The notes beneath the pieces are model-generated. The model had not been told where the DNA came from and ran no database searches. It worked only from the letters and a program-made list of their open reading frames with translations. A stretch of 64,000 nucleotides of DNA from Halopseudomonas litoralis (GTDB taxonomy: Bacteria > Pseudomonadota > Gammaproteobacteria > Pseudomonadales > Pseudomonadaceae). Both the position numbers and the translations under genes were made by a program. Of this stretch, positions 44,586 to 53,090 are shown piece by piece (within the stretch, counting starts at the first letter, position 1; every line of letters begins with the position of its first letter). The stretch spans positions 186,001 to 250,000 of the forward strand of contig NZ_LT629748.1 of the NCBI RefSeq assembly GCF_900105005.1, given 5' to 3'.

Positions 44586-45560
44586 ATGCTTGATGTTGCT
44601 TACTTACCCTCACGCCCTGCCAACGCCCCGGTACTGCCGGCCGAACCCATGTGTCGGCAACTGGCCGATCTGGTATCAGCCAGAGCCACTGGTGAAGGCA
44701 TTCACAAAACCATCATTCCGGGGTTGGATCTGTTTCGCATCGATGCGCCTTCCGGTTGTGTGTCAACGGTTTATGAGCCCTCCTTATGTATCATTGCCCA
44801 GGGTCGTAAGGTTGTTGAACTGGGTGACCGGGAAATCGTCTATGGCGCGCTCAGCTATATGGTTTCCAGTGTCGATCTACCGGTCCAGGGGCGGGTTATA
44901 GATGCCTCCCCTGAACAGCCCTACCTGGCGGTAAAGATCAATATCGATCCGGCGGAAGTGGCCGATCTGGTGTTGCTGTTAGGCGAAACCGAGGCGAGCG
45001 GGGAGCCGATTGACTGCCCTTATTCAGCCTGCGGTCTGTGCATTGCCCAGGTCGATTTGGGCATACTCGATGCCATGACCCGACTGGTGCAGCTGCTTGA
45101 CTCGCCGACCGATGCAAAAGTGCTGGCGCCGTTGATCCAGCGGGAGATCATTTACCGCGCACTGATTGGCGAAATGGGCGCGCGTATGCGCGAATTCGTC
45201 TCGGCTGACAGTCAGTCGCACCGAATCTCCCAGGTGATTGCAACGCTCAAGAGCCGTTTCGCCGAACCCTTGCGGGTGCGGGAGTTGGCCGAAGAAGTGA
45301 ACATGAGCGAATCAGCGCTGTACCACAGCTTCAAGCAGGTGACCTGCATGTCACCGGTGCAGTTTCAGAAAAAACTGCGCCTGCATGAAGCGCGTCGCCT
45401 GATGCTCAGCGAGGGACTGGAAGCGGCCACCGCAAGCTACCGGGTCGGCTACGAAAGTCCGTCCCATTTCAGCCGCGAGTACAGCCGCATGTTCGGGGCG
45501 CCGCCCCGTGCCGATGTCACCAAGCTGCGGCGCGAAACCCGCATCAGCATGCAGGCCTGA
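44586..45560 (+). CDS. AraC-family transcriptional regulator
   Basis: A 324-residue protein with the AraC-type N-terminal ligand-binding half (LFRIDAPSGCVSTVYEPSLC) and a C-terminal double helix-turn-helix (VRELAEEVNMSESALYHSFK, then SYRVGYESPSHFSREYSRMF). The ATG at 44586 is preceded by TGGAGGT at good distance. It lies divergent to the RND efflux operon and probably controls it; in Pseudomonas such pumps are more often governed by LysR or TetR proteins. Confidence 0.9.
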   Translation: MLDVAYLPSRPANAPVLPAEPMCRQLADLVSARATGEGIHKTIIPGLDLFRIDAPSGCVSTVYEPSLCIIAQGRKVVELGDREIVYGALSYMVSSVDLPVQGRVIDASPEQPYLAVKINIDPAEVADLVLLLGETEASGEPIDCPYSACGLCIAQVDLGILDAMTRLVQLLDSPTDAKVLAPLIQREIIYRALIGEMGARMREFVSADSQSHRISQVIATLKSRFAEPLRVRELAEEVNMSESALYHSFKQVTCMSPVQFQKKLRLHEARRLMLSEGLEAATASYRVGYESPSHFSREYSRMFGAPPRADVTKLRRETRISMQA

Positions 45561-45656
45561 CCGGCTTATGGTAGCCGCCTCTGTACCTGGCCACTTTCCA
45601 TTAAAAGCCCCTGCGACAACTAACCACGCCCTCTATCCCGCATCTCCCGCAATTAT

Positions 45657-45670
45657 TTGATATCCATCAA
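45657..45670. promoter_or_regulatory. ANR/DNR/FNR-type box upstream of nirK
   Basis: TTGATATCCATCAA is a perfect palindrome matching TTGAT-N4-ATCAA, about 150 bases before the nirK start. Such sites bind oxygen- or nitric-oxide-responsive Crp/Fnr activators. The position fits activation of nirK under low oxygen or NO. Confidence 0.85.
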
Positions 45671-45813
45671 GGGGTGGTTCCCCTGCCAGCTGTAGCCTGA
45701 TCCTGAAGCTCGGTGGTGGGTGTCAAGATCGATGTTAGTCGGATGGTTTTACACTCTCCCGGGCATGTTCCGACTCTGCAATGGCAGGGTCTCACCTGAT
45801 CGGGATCGAACTC

Positions 45814-47202
45814 ATGAGAGCCTTTCTTCTCTACCTTTTTACCTTCTGCGGACTTGTCGGGTTTGGTGCGCCCGCGATGGCCGATCACTCAAGTGGCACC
45901 GCCAGCGTGAAGCCCGTGCCGGATGTCGTCTTCACGCTGCGCACTGATATTGCCGATGGCAAGTTGGTCTACATCAGTGAAGCGGGTCCGACCAAGGGGC
46001 AGGTGAACCCTGATCTTCGCGTGGCGGAAGATGCCGTGGTGCAAGTGAATATCGTGAATGGTGATGGAGCCCTCCATGATTTCTCCATCCCGGATTTCAG
46101 CGTCAAATCCGATCAGATCGGCGGCAAGGGCTCCGCTACTGCGATCGTCTTCCGGGCGAACAAGGCCGGCCTCTACGAGTATCTCTGCACCCTGCCCGGG
46201 CACAAGGCAGCGGGTATGTTCGGCAAGCTGATCGTGGGTGATGTCCAGGAAACGGTTGTCAGCAACTTCCCGGACCTGTCCAAGAACCCCAGTGAAGTGG
46301 GCGAGCCGGTCGGCAAGCGCGGGGCCAAGGAAATTACCATCGATCTTGAGGCCACCGAGGTAGAAGGGCGTCTGAGCGATGGCGCGAGCTACAAGTTCTG
46401 GACCTTCAACAACACCGTACCGGGCCCGATGCTGCGGGTGCGCGTGGGCGATACCGTGAACATCAACTTGAAGAACTCCCCTGACAGCGCACATATTCAC
46501 TCGGTCGACTTCCATGCCGTCACTGGCCCTGGTGGTGGTGCTGCGGTGACTCAAGTGGCGCCCGGCCATTCCAAGAGCTTCTCGTTCAAGGCGCTGGCTC
46601 CCGGCCTGTACGTCTACCACTGCGCAACACCCATGGTGGCCCAACACATCACCAACGGTATGTACGGCATGATTCTGGTCGAGCCTGAGGGCGGCCTGTC
46701 AAAAGTCGACCGCGAGTACTATGTGATGCAGGGCGAGCTGTACACCGCGCAGCGTCACGGTTCGGCCGGCCTGCAGGAGTTCTCGCTGGACAAACTGCTC
46801 GACGAACGTCCCGAACACATGATGTTCAACGGCTCCATGGATGCGCTGTCGGCCACCCACAAGATGGAATCCAGCGTTGACGAAACCGTGCGCATCTTCT
46901 TCGGTGTCGGCGGCCCCAACCTGGTGTCCAGCTTCCACGTCATTGGCGAGATCTTTGACCGAGTGTACGACCAGGCATCACTGACCAGCCCACCGCTGAC
47001 CGATGTGCAGACCACACTGGTGCCCCCGGGCGGTGCAACCATGGTTGAGTTCAAGACCGAGTATCCCGGCAACTACATTCTGGTGGATCACGCATTGTCC
47101 CGCGCCGAGAAAGGGCTGGTGGGTATCCTGACCGTCAACGGCGAGGCCAATGACGAGATCTTCAAGTCCGAGGAGGAGGTGGATCACAGCAGCGGTCACT
47201 GA
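45814..47202 (+). CDS. nirK: Copper nitrite reductase with N-terminal cupredoxin domain
   Basis: A 462-residue periplasmic enzyme. After a signal peptide (about 1-25) comes an extra blue-copper domain (about residues 30-150): His in ALHDFSIPDF, then YLCTLPGHKAAGM with Cys, His and Met. The two NirK domains follow: HIHSVDFHAVTG with the catalytic Asp and type 2 His, YVYHCATP with HITNGMYG for type 1 copper, and SSFHVIGEIFD with the third type 2 His. Reduces nitrite to NO. The fused cupredoxin, as in Hyphomicrobium-type enzymes, may pass electrons within the molecule. The ATG at 45814 is preferred to 45781. A Crp/Fnr box precedes and a terminator follows. Confidence 0.93.
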   Translation: MRAFLLYLFTFCGLVGFGAPAMADHSSGTASVKPVPDVVFTLRTDIADGKLVYISEAGPTKGQVNPDLRVAEDAVVQVNIVNGDGALHDFSIPDFSVKSDQIGGKGSATAIVFRANKAGLYEYLCTLPGHKAAGMFGKLIVGDVQETVVSNFPDLSKNPSEVGEPVGKRGAKEITIDLEATEVEGRLSDGASYKFWTFNNTVPGPMLRVRVGDTVNINLKNSPDSAHIHSVDFHAVTGPGGGAAVTQVAPGHSKSFSFKALAPGLYVYHCATPMVAQHITNGMYGMILVEPEGGLSKVDREYYVMQGELYTAQRHGSAGLQEFSLDKLLDERPEHMMFNGSMDALSATHKMESSVDETVRIFFGVGGPNLVSSFHVIGEIFDRVYDQASLTSPPLTDVQTTLVPPGGATMVEFKTEYPGNYILVDHALSRAEKGLVGILTVNGEANDEIFKSEEEVDHSSGH

Positions 47203-47218
47203 TTGACCGGCGGTAAGC

Positions 47219-47257
47219 AACGCCCCGGAGGCTAAATGCCCTGGGGCGTTTCTTATT
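47219..47257 (+). terminator. Rho-independent terminator after nirK
   Basis: AACGCCCC and GGGGCGTT form an 8-bp stem enclosing further pairs, followed by TCTTATT. Confidence 0.85.
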
Positions 47258-47264
47258 GCTCTGC

Positions 47265-47734
47265 TCAGATCGGCTGGCGGGTCGGCCGGACCACGATCTC
47301 GTTCAGCGAGACACGCCCCGGCTGGCTGAGGGCAAATAGAATCACCTCGGCTATATCCTCCGCCTGCAAGGCATCGATGGATTACTTCAGCTTGTCGAAG
47401 CTTTGCTTCTTTTTCTCGTCGGTAATCCCATCGAAAAATTCGGTATTCACCATGCCGGGATATATCTTGATTACCCGCGCATTGCTTGCGCATGACCTCG
47501 GGAAAAGCGGCGACGGCGGCCTTGGAGGCGGAGTAGACGGCGGAGCCGGGGATCAGGGCGTGAACCACGGAAGAGGATATGTTGATCAGCGTACCCTGGG
47601 TTTTTTCCAGCAACCCGCCGCGTGACAGTCCGGCATTGTTGACCAGCCTATCCAGAGAACCGCCCCATTCCAGCGCCTATTCCACAGGAGGCTCCGGTGA
47701 CCATCACAACCTTGTCCTGTAGAGGTTTTGTCAT
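47265..47734 (-). pseudogene. Degraded short-chain dehydrogenase (SDR) gene
   Basis: The native start with AGGAGTGAATAACA and ATG at 47734 gives MTKPLQDKVVMVTGASCGIG. Large parts then are missing: it next shows LVNNAGLSRGGLLE in another frame, then GTLINISSSVVHALIPGSAV with the YSASKAAVAAF active-site region, then a further frame with IKIYPGMVNTEFFDGITDEK, a TAA, and a tail EDIAEVILFALSQPGRVS. At least three indels and one stop; clearly non-functional. Confidence 0.85.
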
Positions 47735-47783
47735 TGTTATTCACTCCTGTTTGCTTGATGTCTCTCGGCTGCGCTTTGCGACT

Positions 47784-47821
47784 GGGGTCAACAAATGAAC
47801 AAGCGTTCATTTGTTGACCCC
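47784..47821. promoter_or_regulatory. Perfect 17-bp inverted repeat, possible TetR-type operator
   Basis: GGGGTCAACAAATGAAC and GTTCATTTGTTGACCCC are exact reverse complements around AAGC. It lies 50 bases upstream of the collapsed SDR start and just past the DUF1428 stop. The AATGAAC-GTTCATT core is like TetR-family operators. No TetR gene is nearby, so the operator may be an orphan; a terminator role is less likely because of the low GC stem and missing T run. Confidence 0.6.
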
Positions 47822-47842
47822 CAATTAACGGGGCAGACAGGC

Positions 47843-48202
47843 TCACTCATCCAGCAACATGCGGAAGCCACCATAGATCAGGCGCTTGCCGTCGAAGGGC
47901 ATGGGATTGGCGTCCGGTTGCAGGCGGGGATCCTGCATGACCTTGGCCATGCCTGCATCCCGCGCTTCCCGGGAGGGCCATTCGATCCACGAAAAGATCA
48001 CGGCTTCCTCGGGCTCTCGTTTCACGGCCATGGAGAAGGACGTGGTCTCGCCTTCGGGAACATCATCACCCCAGCATTCCGTTACCCGCAGTGCGCCGTG
48101 CTCCTTGAACACCAGAGCGGCCAGACGTGCGTGTTGGATATAGGCGTCCTGATTGGCGGTGGGAACCGCTGCGACAAATCCGTCGATGTAGTTCATGTTC
48201 AT
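47843..48202 (-). CDS. DUF1428 family protein (YbaA-like)
   Basis: A 119-residue protein with MNYIDGFVAAVPTANQDAYI, LRVTECWGDDVPEGETTSF and FSWIEWPSREARDAGMAKVM, all typical of DUF1428. It has a dimeric alpha-beta barrel-like fold of unknown role. AGGAGATG lies just before the ATG at 48202. It is 25 bases from the end of the YCII gene and likely belongs to the same minus-strand transcript. Confidence 0.88.
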   Translation of the reverse strand: MNMNYIDGFVAAVPTANQDAYIQHARLAALVFKEHGALRVTECWGDDVPEGETTSFSMAVKREPEEAVIFSWIEWPSREARDAGMAKVMQDPRLQPDANPMPFDGKRLIYGGFRMLLDE

Positions 48203-48227
48203 CTCCTGTTTCGGTATTTGAGCTGTT

Positions 48228-48587
48228 TCAGTCTTTCGGTGGCAGCTCGCGGGCGGGCCGCACTTCGATGCTGCCCAGGCGCGCCGGTGGAATACGGCTG
48301 GCGAGCCGGATTGCGTCGTCCAGGTCAGTGGCCTCGAGCAGGTAGAAGCCGGCCAGTTGCTCCTTGGTTTCAGCGAAGGGGCCGTCGGTAATCAACGTCT
48401 CGCCGTTGCGCACGCGGACCGTGGTGGCGGTCGTCACCGGTTGCAGGGGCTGACCGGTGATGTACTTGCCATCGGCGGTCAGTCGTTCGACGCCGGCAAT
48501 GCATTGCTGATTGAGGTCGTGCCACTCCTGCTCGGTCATGGCTTCAATCAGACTCTCCTGGTAGTACACCAGTGCGACGTATTTCAT
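48228..48587 (-). CDS. YCII/DGPF-family protein
   Basis: A 119-residue protein with MKYVALVYYQESLIEAMTEQ, TVRVRNGETLITDGPFAETK (the DGPF motif) and YLLEATDLDDAIRLASRIPP. This family is the usual partner of ECF42-type sigma factors, one of which is encoded upstream. It overlaps the fused YCII-VOC gene by four bases. Confidence 0.9.
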   Translation of the reverse strand: MKYVALVYYQESLIEAMTEQEWHDLNQQCIAGVERLTADGKYITGQPLQPVTTATTVRVRNGETLITDGPFAETKEQLAGFYLLEATDLDDAIRLASRIPPARLGSIEVRPARELPPKD

Positions 48588-49438
48588 CGGGTATTAACCT
48601 CCTCAGTGTCTGCGTTTTGCGGGCATTGACCAGTGCCGTAACCGATCATCCAATGGGTGCCGAAGCGGTCGGTGGTCATGCCGAAGCGTTTGGCCCAGAA
48701 GGTTTCTTCGAAGGGCATGATGGTCTGGCCGCCCTGCTGCAACTGCTCGAATACCTCGGCGGCGCGCTCAAGGGTGTCGAACTCCAGGTGAACGCAGCTG
48801 CCCTGCATCGTCTGATGACAATCGCCAGCCATATCGGCGCCCATCAGCCGCCGGCCACGAATGTTCAGGGAGGCGTGGATGATCCGGTCGGCCAGCTCGG
48901 CCGGCACTTCCGTTGCCGCGGGTGTCTCGCTATAGGGGATCATGGCTTCCAGCACACCGCCGGTGACCTGCTGGTAGAAGGTCATGGCTTCACGGCAGTT
49001 ACCGGGGAATGACAGGTGGATATTCATCTCCATCGGCAGCTTTACCTGCCGCTGATGCTCATCCTTGAGCGCACCGAGTTCGAAATCGCTCAGCTCGAAA
49101 TAGCGGCGCAGCTCCAGGGTGGCGTTGCCGTCGCTGTCCTCGAGCGGCCATTGCCTGGCCCAGTCGATGGCCTCTTCCAGGGAATCCACTTCCAGTACCG
49201 AGTAGCCGGCCAACTGGTCCGAGGCGGGAGTGAAGGGGCCGCGGTGGACGGTGGCTTCACCGTTGCGAAAGACGATGCGACAACCTTCGCTGGTGGGCCT
49301 GATGCCATTGCCGAACAGGAAGACGCCTGCCTGAATCATGCGTTCGTTGTAGTCGTGCATCGCACGATAAACCTGGTCGGATGGCAGAGTGCCTTTTTCG
49401 GTGTCTTCATCCGCTTTGCGCATCAGCATGAACTTCAT
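48584..49438 (-). CDS. YCII-VOC (PhnB-like) fusion protein
   Basis: A 284-residue protein: residues about 1-125 are a YCII-related domain (MKFMLMRKADEDTEKG, VHRGPFTPASDQLAGYSVLE) and residues about 138-275 are a PhnB-type VOC domain (MNIHLSFPGNCREAMTFYQ, ending in RFGTHWMIGYG). In most genomes these are separate genes near ECF42 sigma factors. Fusion suggests that the two act together; no enzyme activity is known. Confidence 0.85.
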   Translation of the reverse strand: MKFMLMRKADEDTEKGTLPSDQVYRAMHDYNERMIQAGVFLFGNGIRPTSEGCRIVFRNGEATVHRGPFTPASDQLAGYSVLEVDSLEEAIDWARQWPLEDSDGNATLELRRYFELSDFELGALKDEHQRQVKLPMEMNIHLSFPGNCREAMTFYQQVTGGVLEAMIPYSETPAATEVPAELADRIIHASLNIRGRRLMGADMAGDCHQTMQGSCVHLEFDTLERAAEVFEQLQQGGQTIMPFEETFWAKRFGMTTDRFGTHWMIGYGTGQCPQNADTEEVNTR

Positions 49439-49526
49439 TTTGTCGCTCTCCTCTGGTGGATGGTTACCCGTGAGTCGTGCGGACGAGGATCAGATCGACA
49501 ACGGCGTCGATTTTTCGATGAAATTT

Positions 49527-50780
49527 TTATGGTCGGCTGGTGAGTTGCTCTTCCAGAAGGCGCAGTTGGCGCGCCAGAAAGCGGCGCTCCGGCTCCTGTA
49601 CCACCAACGCGAGTGCCCGCTGGTAAGCCAGTCGGGCCGATTCGAGGTCGCCTGCGCGGCGCAGCAGGTCGGCGCGTGCGGCATGAAACAGATGGTAATT
49701 GAGTACTTCCCGGCTGGCGCTGAGTTGATCCAGCAGCCGCAGCCCTTCCTGCGGCGAGTCGCGCATGGCCACCGCCACAGCCCGGTTGAGCGCTATCACG
49801 GCGGATGGTTGTTGTCGGTGCAAGGCGTCATAGAGTAGGGCGATCCGCCTCCAGTTGGTGTCGGCGGCATTGCTCGCGGTGGCGTGCTCCGCTGCGATGG
49901 ACGCCTGCAGCGTGTAAGGGGCGACGGGGGTGAGTTGCAGCGCCCGGGCCAGCCAGTCGAGCCCGAGACGGATATCCTTCTGATGCCAGAGACGGCGGTC
50001 CTGCTGTTCCAGTGTGACCAGCTCGCCATCCTGGTCCTGGCGGGCGTCACGCCGCGAATGCTGCAGGTACATCAGGGCAGCGAGCCCGTACACTTCTCCA
50101 TGGGGCAGTAGCCGAGCGAGTGATTCGGCCAGCCGGATGGCCTCGCCAACGAGGCTGACATCGAGGACATGCTGGCCTTCGCTACGCGAGTAGCCTTCGT
50201 TGAACACCAGGTAGATCACCTTGAGCACGTCCGGCAGCCGTTGCGGCAACTCGTGATGGTCCGGCACCTTGTAGGGGATGCCCGCGTCGCGGATCTTGCG
50301 TTTGGCCCGGACGATGCGCTGCGCCACGGTGACAGGTCGCTGCAGCAGGGCGCGAGCGACCTGCTCGGTAGTGAGGCCGCACATTTCCCGCAGGGTCAGC
50401 GCCACTCGCGCTTCCATGACCAGCGCCGGGTGACAGCAGGTGAACAGCAACCGCAGCAGACCGTCATCGATGGGCGTTTCGTTGACCTCCACTGTGACAG
50501 CATCGCCAGACTCCATCAGGTGAGCATGGCGACGCACAGTCTGGTTGCGGCGGATCTGATCAATGCCGCGCCGCTGGCCAGTGCTGATCAGCCATGCGGC
50601 AGGGTTGTCGGGAATACCTTCCTGCGGCCATTGCCGCAAAGCTGCGACGAAGGCTTCCTGCAGAGATTCCTCGGCCAGACTGAAGTCGTTGAGCAAGCGG
50701 ATCAGCGTCGCGAGAACCCGGCGAGAATGGTCCCGATAGATCTGCTCGATGTGGGCGGGAGAAGCGGACATGACATTCAT
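49527..50780 (-). CDS. ECF42-type RNA polymerase sigma factor
   Basis: A 417-residue ECF sigma factor. Region 2 (AHIEQIYRDHSRRVLATLIR, then ESLQEAFVAAL), region 4 (LTLREMCGLTTEQVARALL, then VAQRIVRAKRKIRDAGI) and a long C-terminal helical domain with TPR-like repeats (about residues 190-410) mark the ECF42 group. That group uses the C-terminal domain instead of an anti-sigma factor and is linked to YCII genes, as found just downstream here. The ATG at 50780 is preferred to 50906. Confidence 0.88.
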   Translation of the reverse strand: MNVMSASPAHIEQIYRDHSRRVLATLIRLLNDFSLAEESLQEAFVAALRQWPQEGIPDNPAAWLISTGQRRGIDQIRRNQTVRRHAHLMESGDAVTVEVNETPIDDGLLRLLFTCCHPALVMEARVALTLREMCGLTTEQVARALLQRPVTVAQRIVRAKRKIRDAGIPYKVPDHHELPQRLPDVLKVIYLVFNEGYSRSEGQHVLDVSLVGEAIRLAESLARLLPHGEVYGLAALMYLQHSRRDARQDQDGELVTLEQQDRRLWHQKDIRLGLDWLARALQLTPVAPYTLQASIAAEHATASNAADTNWRRIALLYDALHRQQPSAVIALNRAVAVAMRDSPQEGLRLLDQLSASREVLNYHLFHAARADLLRRAGDLESARLAYQRALALVVQEPERRFLARQLRLLEEQLTSRP

Positions 50781-50873
50781 GGTGGGCAGCTCGGTTGTCG
50801 TTAACCATGGTATGGAACGCTGGCGGCGAATATTGAGCCTATATTGATCTGACACCCCTTTGCTACCGGAGCC

Positions 50874-51335
50874 ATGATGCCCAAGCAGCCGTCCGCAGCC
50901 GAACAACGCGCCATACTTCAGCGGCTCGATAAATTCAGCCGTTTCACCGACAGCAGCATCGGCCTGCCTTTCACCAGATTCAAGATCGGCGTCGAGGCCA
51001 TCATTGGCCTGGTGCCGGGTATCGGGGATCTGGCTGGGTTGGCGATGTCCGGCTATGTGTTGCTTGAAGCGCAGCGGGCGGGTGCGAGTAGCAAGGTAAA
51101 AAGGCAGATGCTACGCAATATCGGCATCGATTTCGTTGGCGGTCTGATACCGGTGGTGGGGGATGCCTTCGATGCTGTCTACAAGGCCAATACGCGCAAT
51201 ACCCGGCTGCTGAGAAACTATCTGAACGAGCAGCTCGCCATAGAACTGCCCCCGCCGGCCTTTCCATGGAAGGTATTGATCGGTTTGTCTGTATTGTTTG
51301 CGGTGGTTATCGGGGGGGTGGTGATCTTGGTGTGA
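50874..51335 (+). CDS. DUF4112 membrane protein
   Basis: A 153-residue protein with LDKFSRFTDSSIGLPFTRFK and GVEAIIGLVPGIGDLAGLAM, then a second repeat GIDFVGGLIPVVGDAFDAVY and a C-terminal helix. This is the DUF4112 pattern: a pair of Gly-rich membrane segments. Function unknown. Starts 93 bases from the divergent sigma factor gene. Confidence 0.85.
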   Translation: MMPKQPSAAEQRAILQRLDKFSRFTDSSIGLPFTRFKIGVEAIIGLVPGIGDLAGLAMSGYVLLEAQRAGASSKVKRQMLRNIGIDFVGGLIPVVGDAFDAVYKANTRNTRLLRNYLNEQLAIELPPPAFPWKVLIGLSVLFAVVIGGVVILV

Positions 51336-51454
51336 AAGTGGAAACAGGGCTCAGATGAAACTTTGCGCTTATCCGAGCCCGTTCAGTTCCGCGTTACTGC
51401 CTCACATATTGCGGTGACCGTGGTCCAGGCAAGATTCCATTCTGCATACCTACC

Positions 51455-52216
51455 TCAGATACACGTGCTGCCCCCGTCCACCGGCAGGGCGATGCCGGTA
51501 GTAAATCCGGCGCTTTCCGAACACAGGTACAGCACCGCGGCAGCGACCTCTTCAGCTCTGCCAACGCGACCAACCGGATGCAGTCTGGCGGCGGATTCGG
51601 CTTTGCGCGGCTCGATCTCGACGGCACGGCGGAACATGTCGGTGTCGATTACCGCGGGGCAGACCGCATTGATGCGGATGCCTTTTCTGGCGTATTCCAC
51701 CGCGGCCGAACGAGTAAGCCCCAGCACGGCATGTTTGCTGGCGGCGTAGGCGCTCATCTTCGGCGCAGCGCCCAGCGCGGCGATGGAGCCGGTGTTGACG
51801 ATGGCGCCGCCACCGTTCTTGAGCATCAGCGGAATCTCGAAGCGCATGCACTGCCAGACGCCCTTGACGTTGACGTCCATGATGCGATCGAACACGGTCT
51901 CATCGGCGTCGGCCAGCTTGTCCTGTTCGAACTCGACGCCCGCGTTGTTGAAGGCACAGTCCAGTCGCCCGTACTCGCGGTCAATCATCGCCGTCAGGGC
52001 TTTGACCTGTGCGGCGTCGACCACGTTGCAGGGGTAGAATACCGCGTCACCGTCGTTCGCCCGTATGTTGGCGGCTACCGCCTCGCCATTGGCGGCGTCG
52101 ATGTCCGCCAATACCATCCGCGCCCCTTGTACGGCGAATGCCTCCGCGGTTGCCTTGCCGATCCCGGCTGCAGCACCGGTGATCAATACGACTTTGCCCG
52201 AATACGCTGAACTCAC
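51455..52216 (-). CDS. Short-chain dehydrogenase/reductase
   Basis: A 253-residue SDR with GxxxGxG as TGAAAGIG, NNAG in FNNAGVEFE, and catalytic Ser and YxxxK as NTGSIAALG and YAASKHA. The C-terminus ends LPVDGGSTCI. The GTG at 52216 has CAGGAGC eight bases before it and is chosen over the ORF start 33 bases upstream. NAD(P)-dependent oxidoreductase; substrate unknown. A 12-codon fragment of a near-identical C-terminus occurs at 53605. Confidence 0.9.
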   Translation of the reverse strand: MSSAYSGKVVLITGAAAGIGKATAEAFAVQGARMVLADIDAANGEAVAANIRANDGDAVFYPCNVVDAAQVKALTAMIDREYGRLDCAFNNAGVEFEQDKLADADETVFDRIMDVNVKGVWQCMRFEIPLMLKNGGGAIVNTGSIAALGAAPKMSAYAASKHAVLGLTRSAAVEYARKGIRINAVCPAVIDTDMFRRAVEIEPRKAESAARLHPVGRVGRAEEVAAAVLYLCSESAGFTTGIALPVDGGSTCI

Positions 52217-52379
52217 GCTATCTGCTCCTGAGCGAGGCACGCAGCCCATGCTGCGTTTGCCGTCGAGCCGAGAATATCAATGTGTCGCTCCGTTTGGGGT
52301 TGGATCAGATTGGCTGTTTACGCATCATATTGTCCGCTGATGAGACAGCGGCGTGTGGGTCATCTCGGGTTGAGGCGTA

Positions 52380-52574
52380 TCGGTCAATCTATGCGCCCTC
52401 GCGTTTTCGGTCTGGGCCATCGCGATGCCCGATGATGCGCGCATATCAATGCAGGCCGCAGTGGACTGGATTGCGACCAATCTCGGTTGGTATTACGTGG
52501 TGACAGTAACGCTGGTGATCGGCTTTGTGCTGTGGGTAGCGCTGTCCAGGGAAGGTAGTGTGGCTCGGCCCTGA
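52380..52574 (+). pseudogene. N-terminal fragment of a BCCT-family transporter
   Basis: The frame reads SVNLCALAFSVWAIAMPDDA, then MQAAVDWIATNLGWYYVVTV, with VIGFVLWVALSREG, then stops. These are the first two helices of betaine/carnitine/choline transporters, with the usual short loop between them. The remaining ten helices are missing and no proper start codon is found upstream. A remnant. Confidence 0.62.
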
Positions 52575-52677
52575 CCATTCGCGGCCGCAGATGTTTTGGT
52601 TTGAGAAAAACCAGGCTGAGGGTTTGCTGTAAACTCGCCTGCTTGATTTAACTTATTGTGCCCACGGAGCCATCATC

Positions 52678-53088
52678 ATGACCTATATCGAAGAATCGCT
52701 GTCTTCAGGCGAGAAGATCGAAGCGCTTTTTCCGCTGCACTGGTTTGCGCGAGTACCTATGTACCTCTGGTTGGTGCTGGCTATCCCAACGCTGGGCCTC
52801 ACGCTGATTCTTGCGCTCTATGAGTACCTCAAGCTGAAGCACCTGGAGCAGGGTGTAACCAATAAGCGAGTTATTCTCAAGCGTGGCATTATCAGCCGCA
52901 ACACTGAAGAGATGAAGCTGCAGTCAATCGAGACGGTCGAGATCGAGCAGGGTATCGGCGGGCGGATGTTCGGCTACGGTACCGTCAAGATCACCGGTCG
53001 TGGCATCAGCGATGTGACCTTCAAGGGAATCGATGATCCCATGCAGGTCAAGCGCGATATCGAAAGTGTAAGCAATCCGCTGGGCTGA
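52678..53088 (+). CDS. bPH_2 (YdbT/YdbS-type) membrane protein
   Basis: A 136-residue protein with one or two transmembrane segments (about residues 25-50) followed by a PH-like beta domain: GVTNKRVILKRGIISRNTEE and TVEIEQGIGGRMFGYGTVKI are the family signature. The typical role is unclear; proteins of the family sit in membranes. Its stop is two bases before the next gene. Confidence 0.88.
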   Translation: MTYIEESLSSGEKIEALFPLHWFARVPMYLWLVLAIPTLGLTLILALYEYLKLKHLEQGVTNKRVILKRGIISRNTEEMKLQSIETVEIEQGIGGRMFGYGTVKITGRGISDVTFKGIDDPMQVKRDIESVSNPLG

Positions 53089-53090
53089 CC

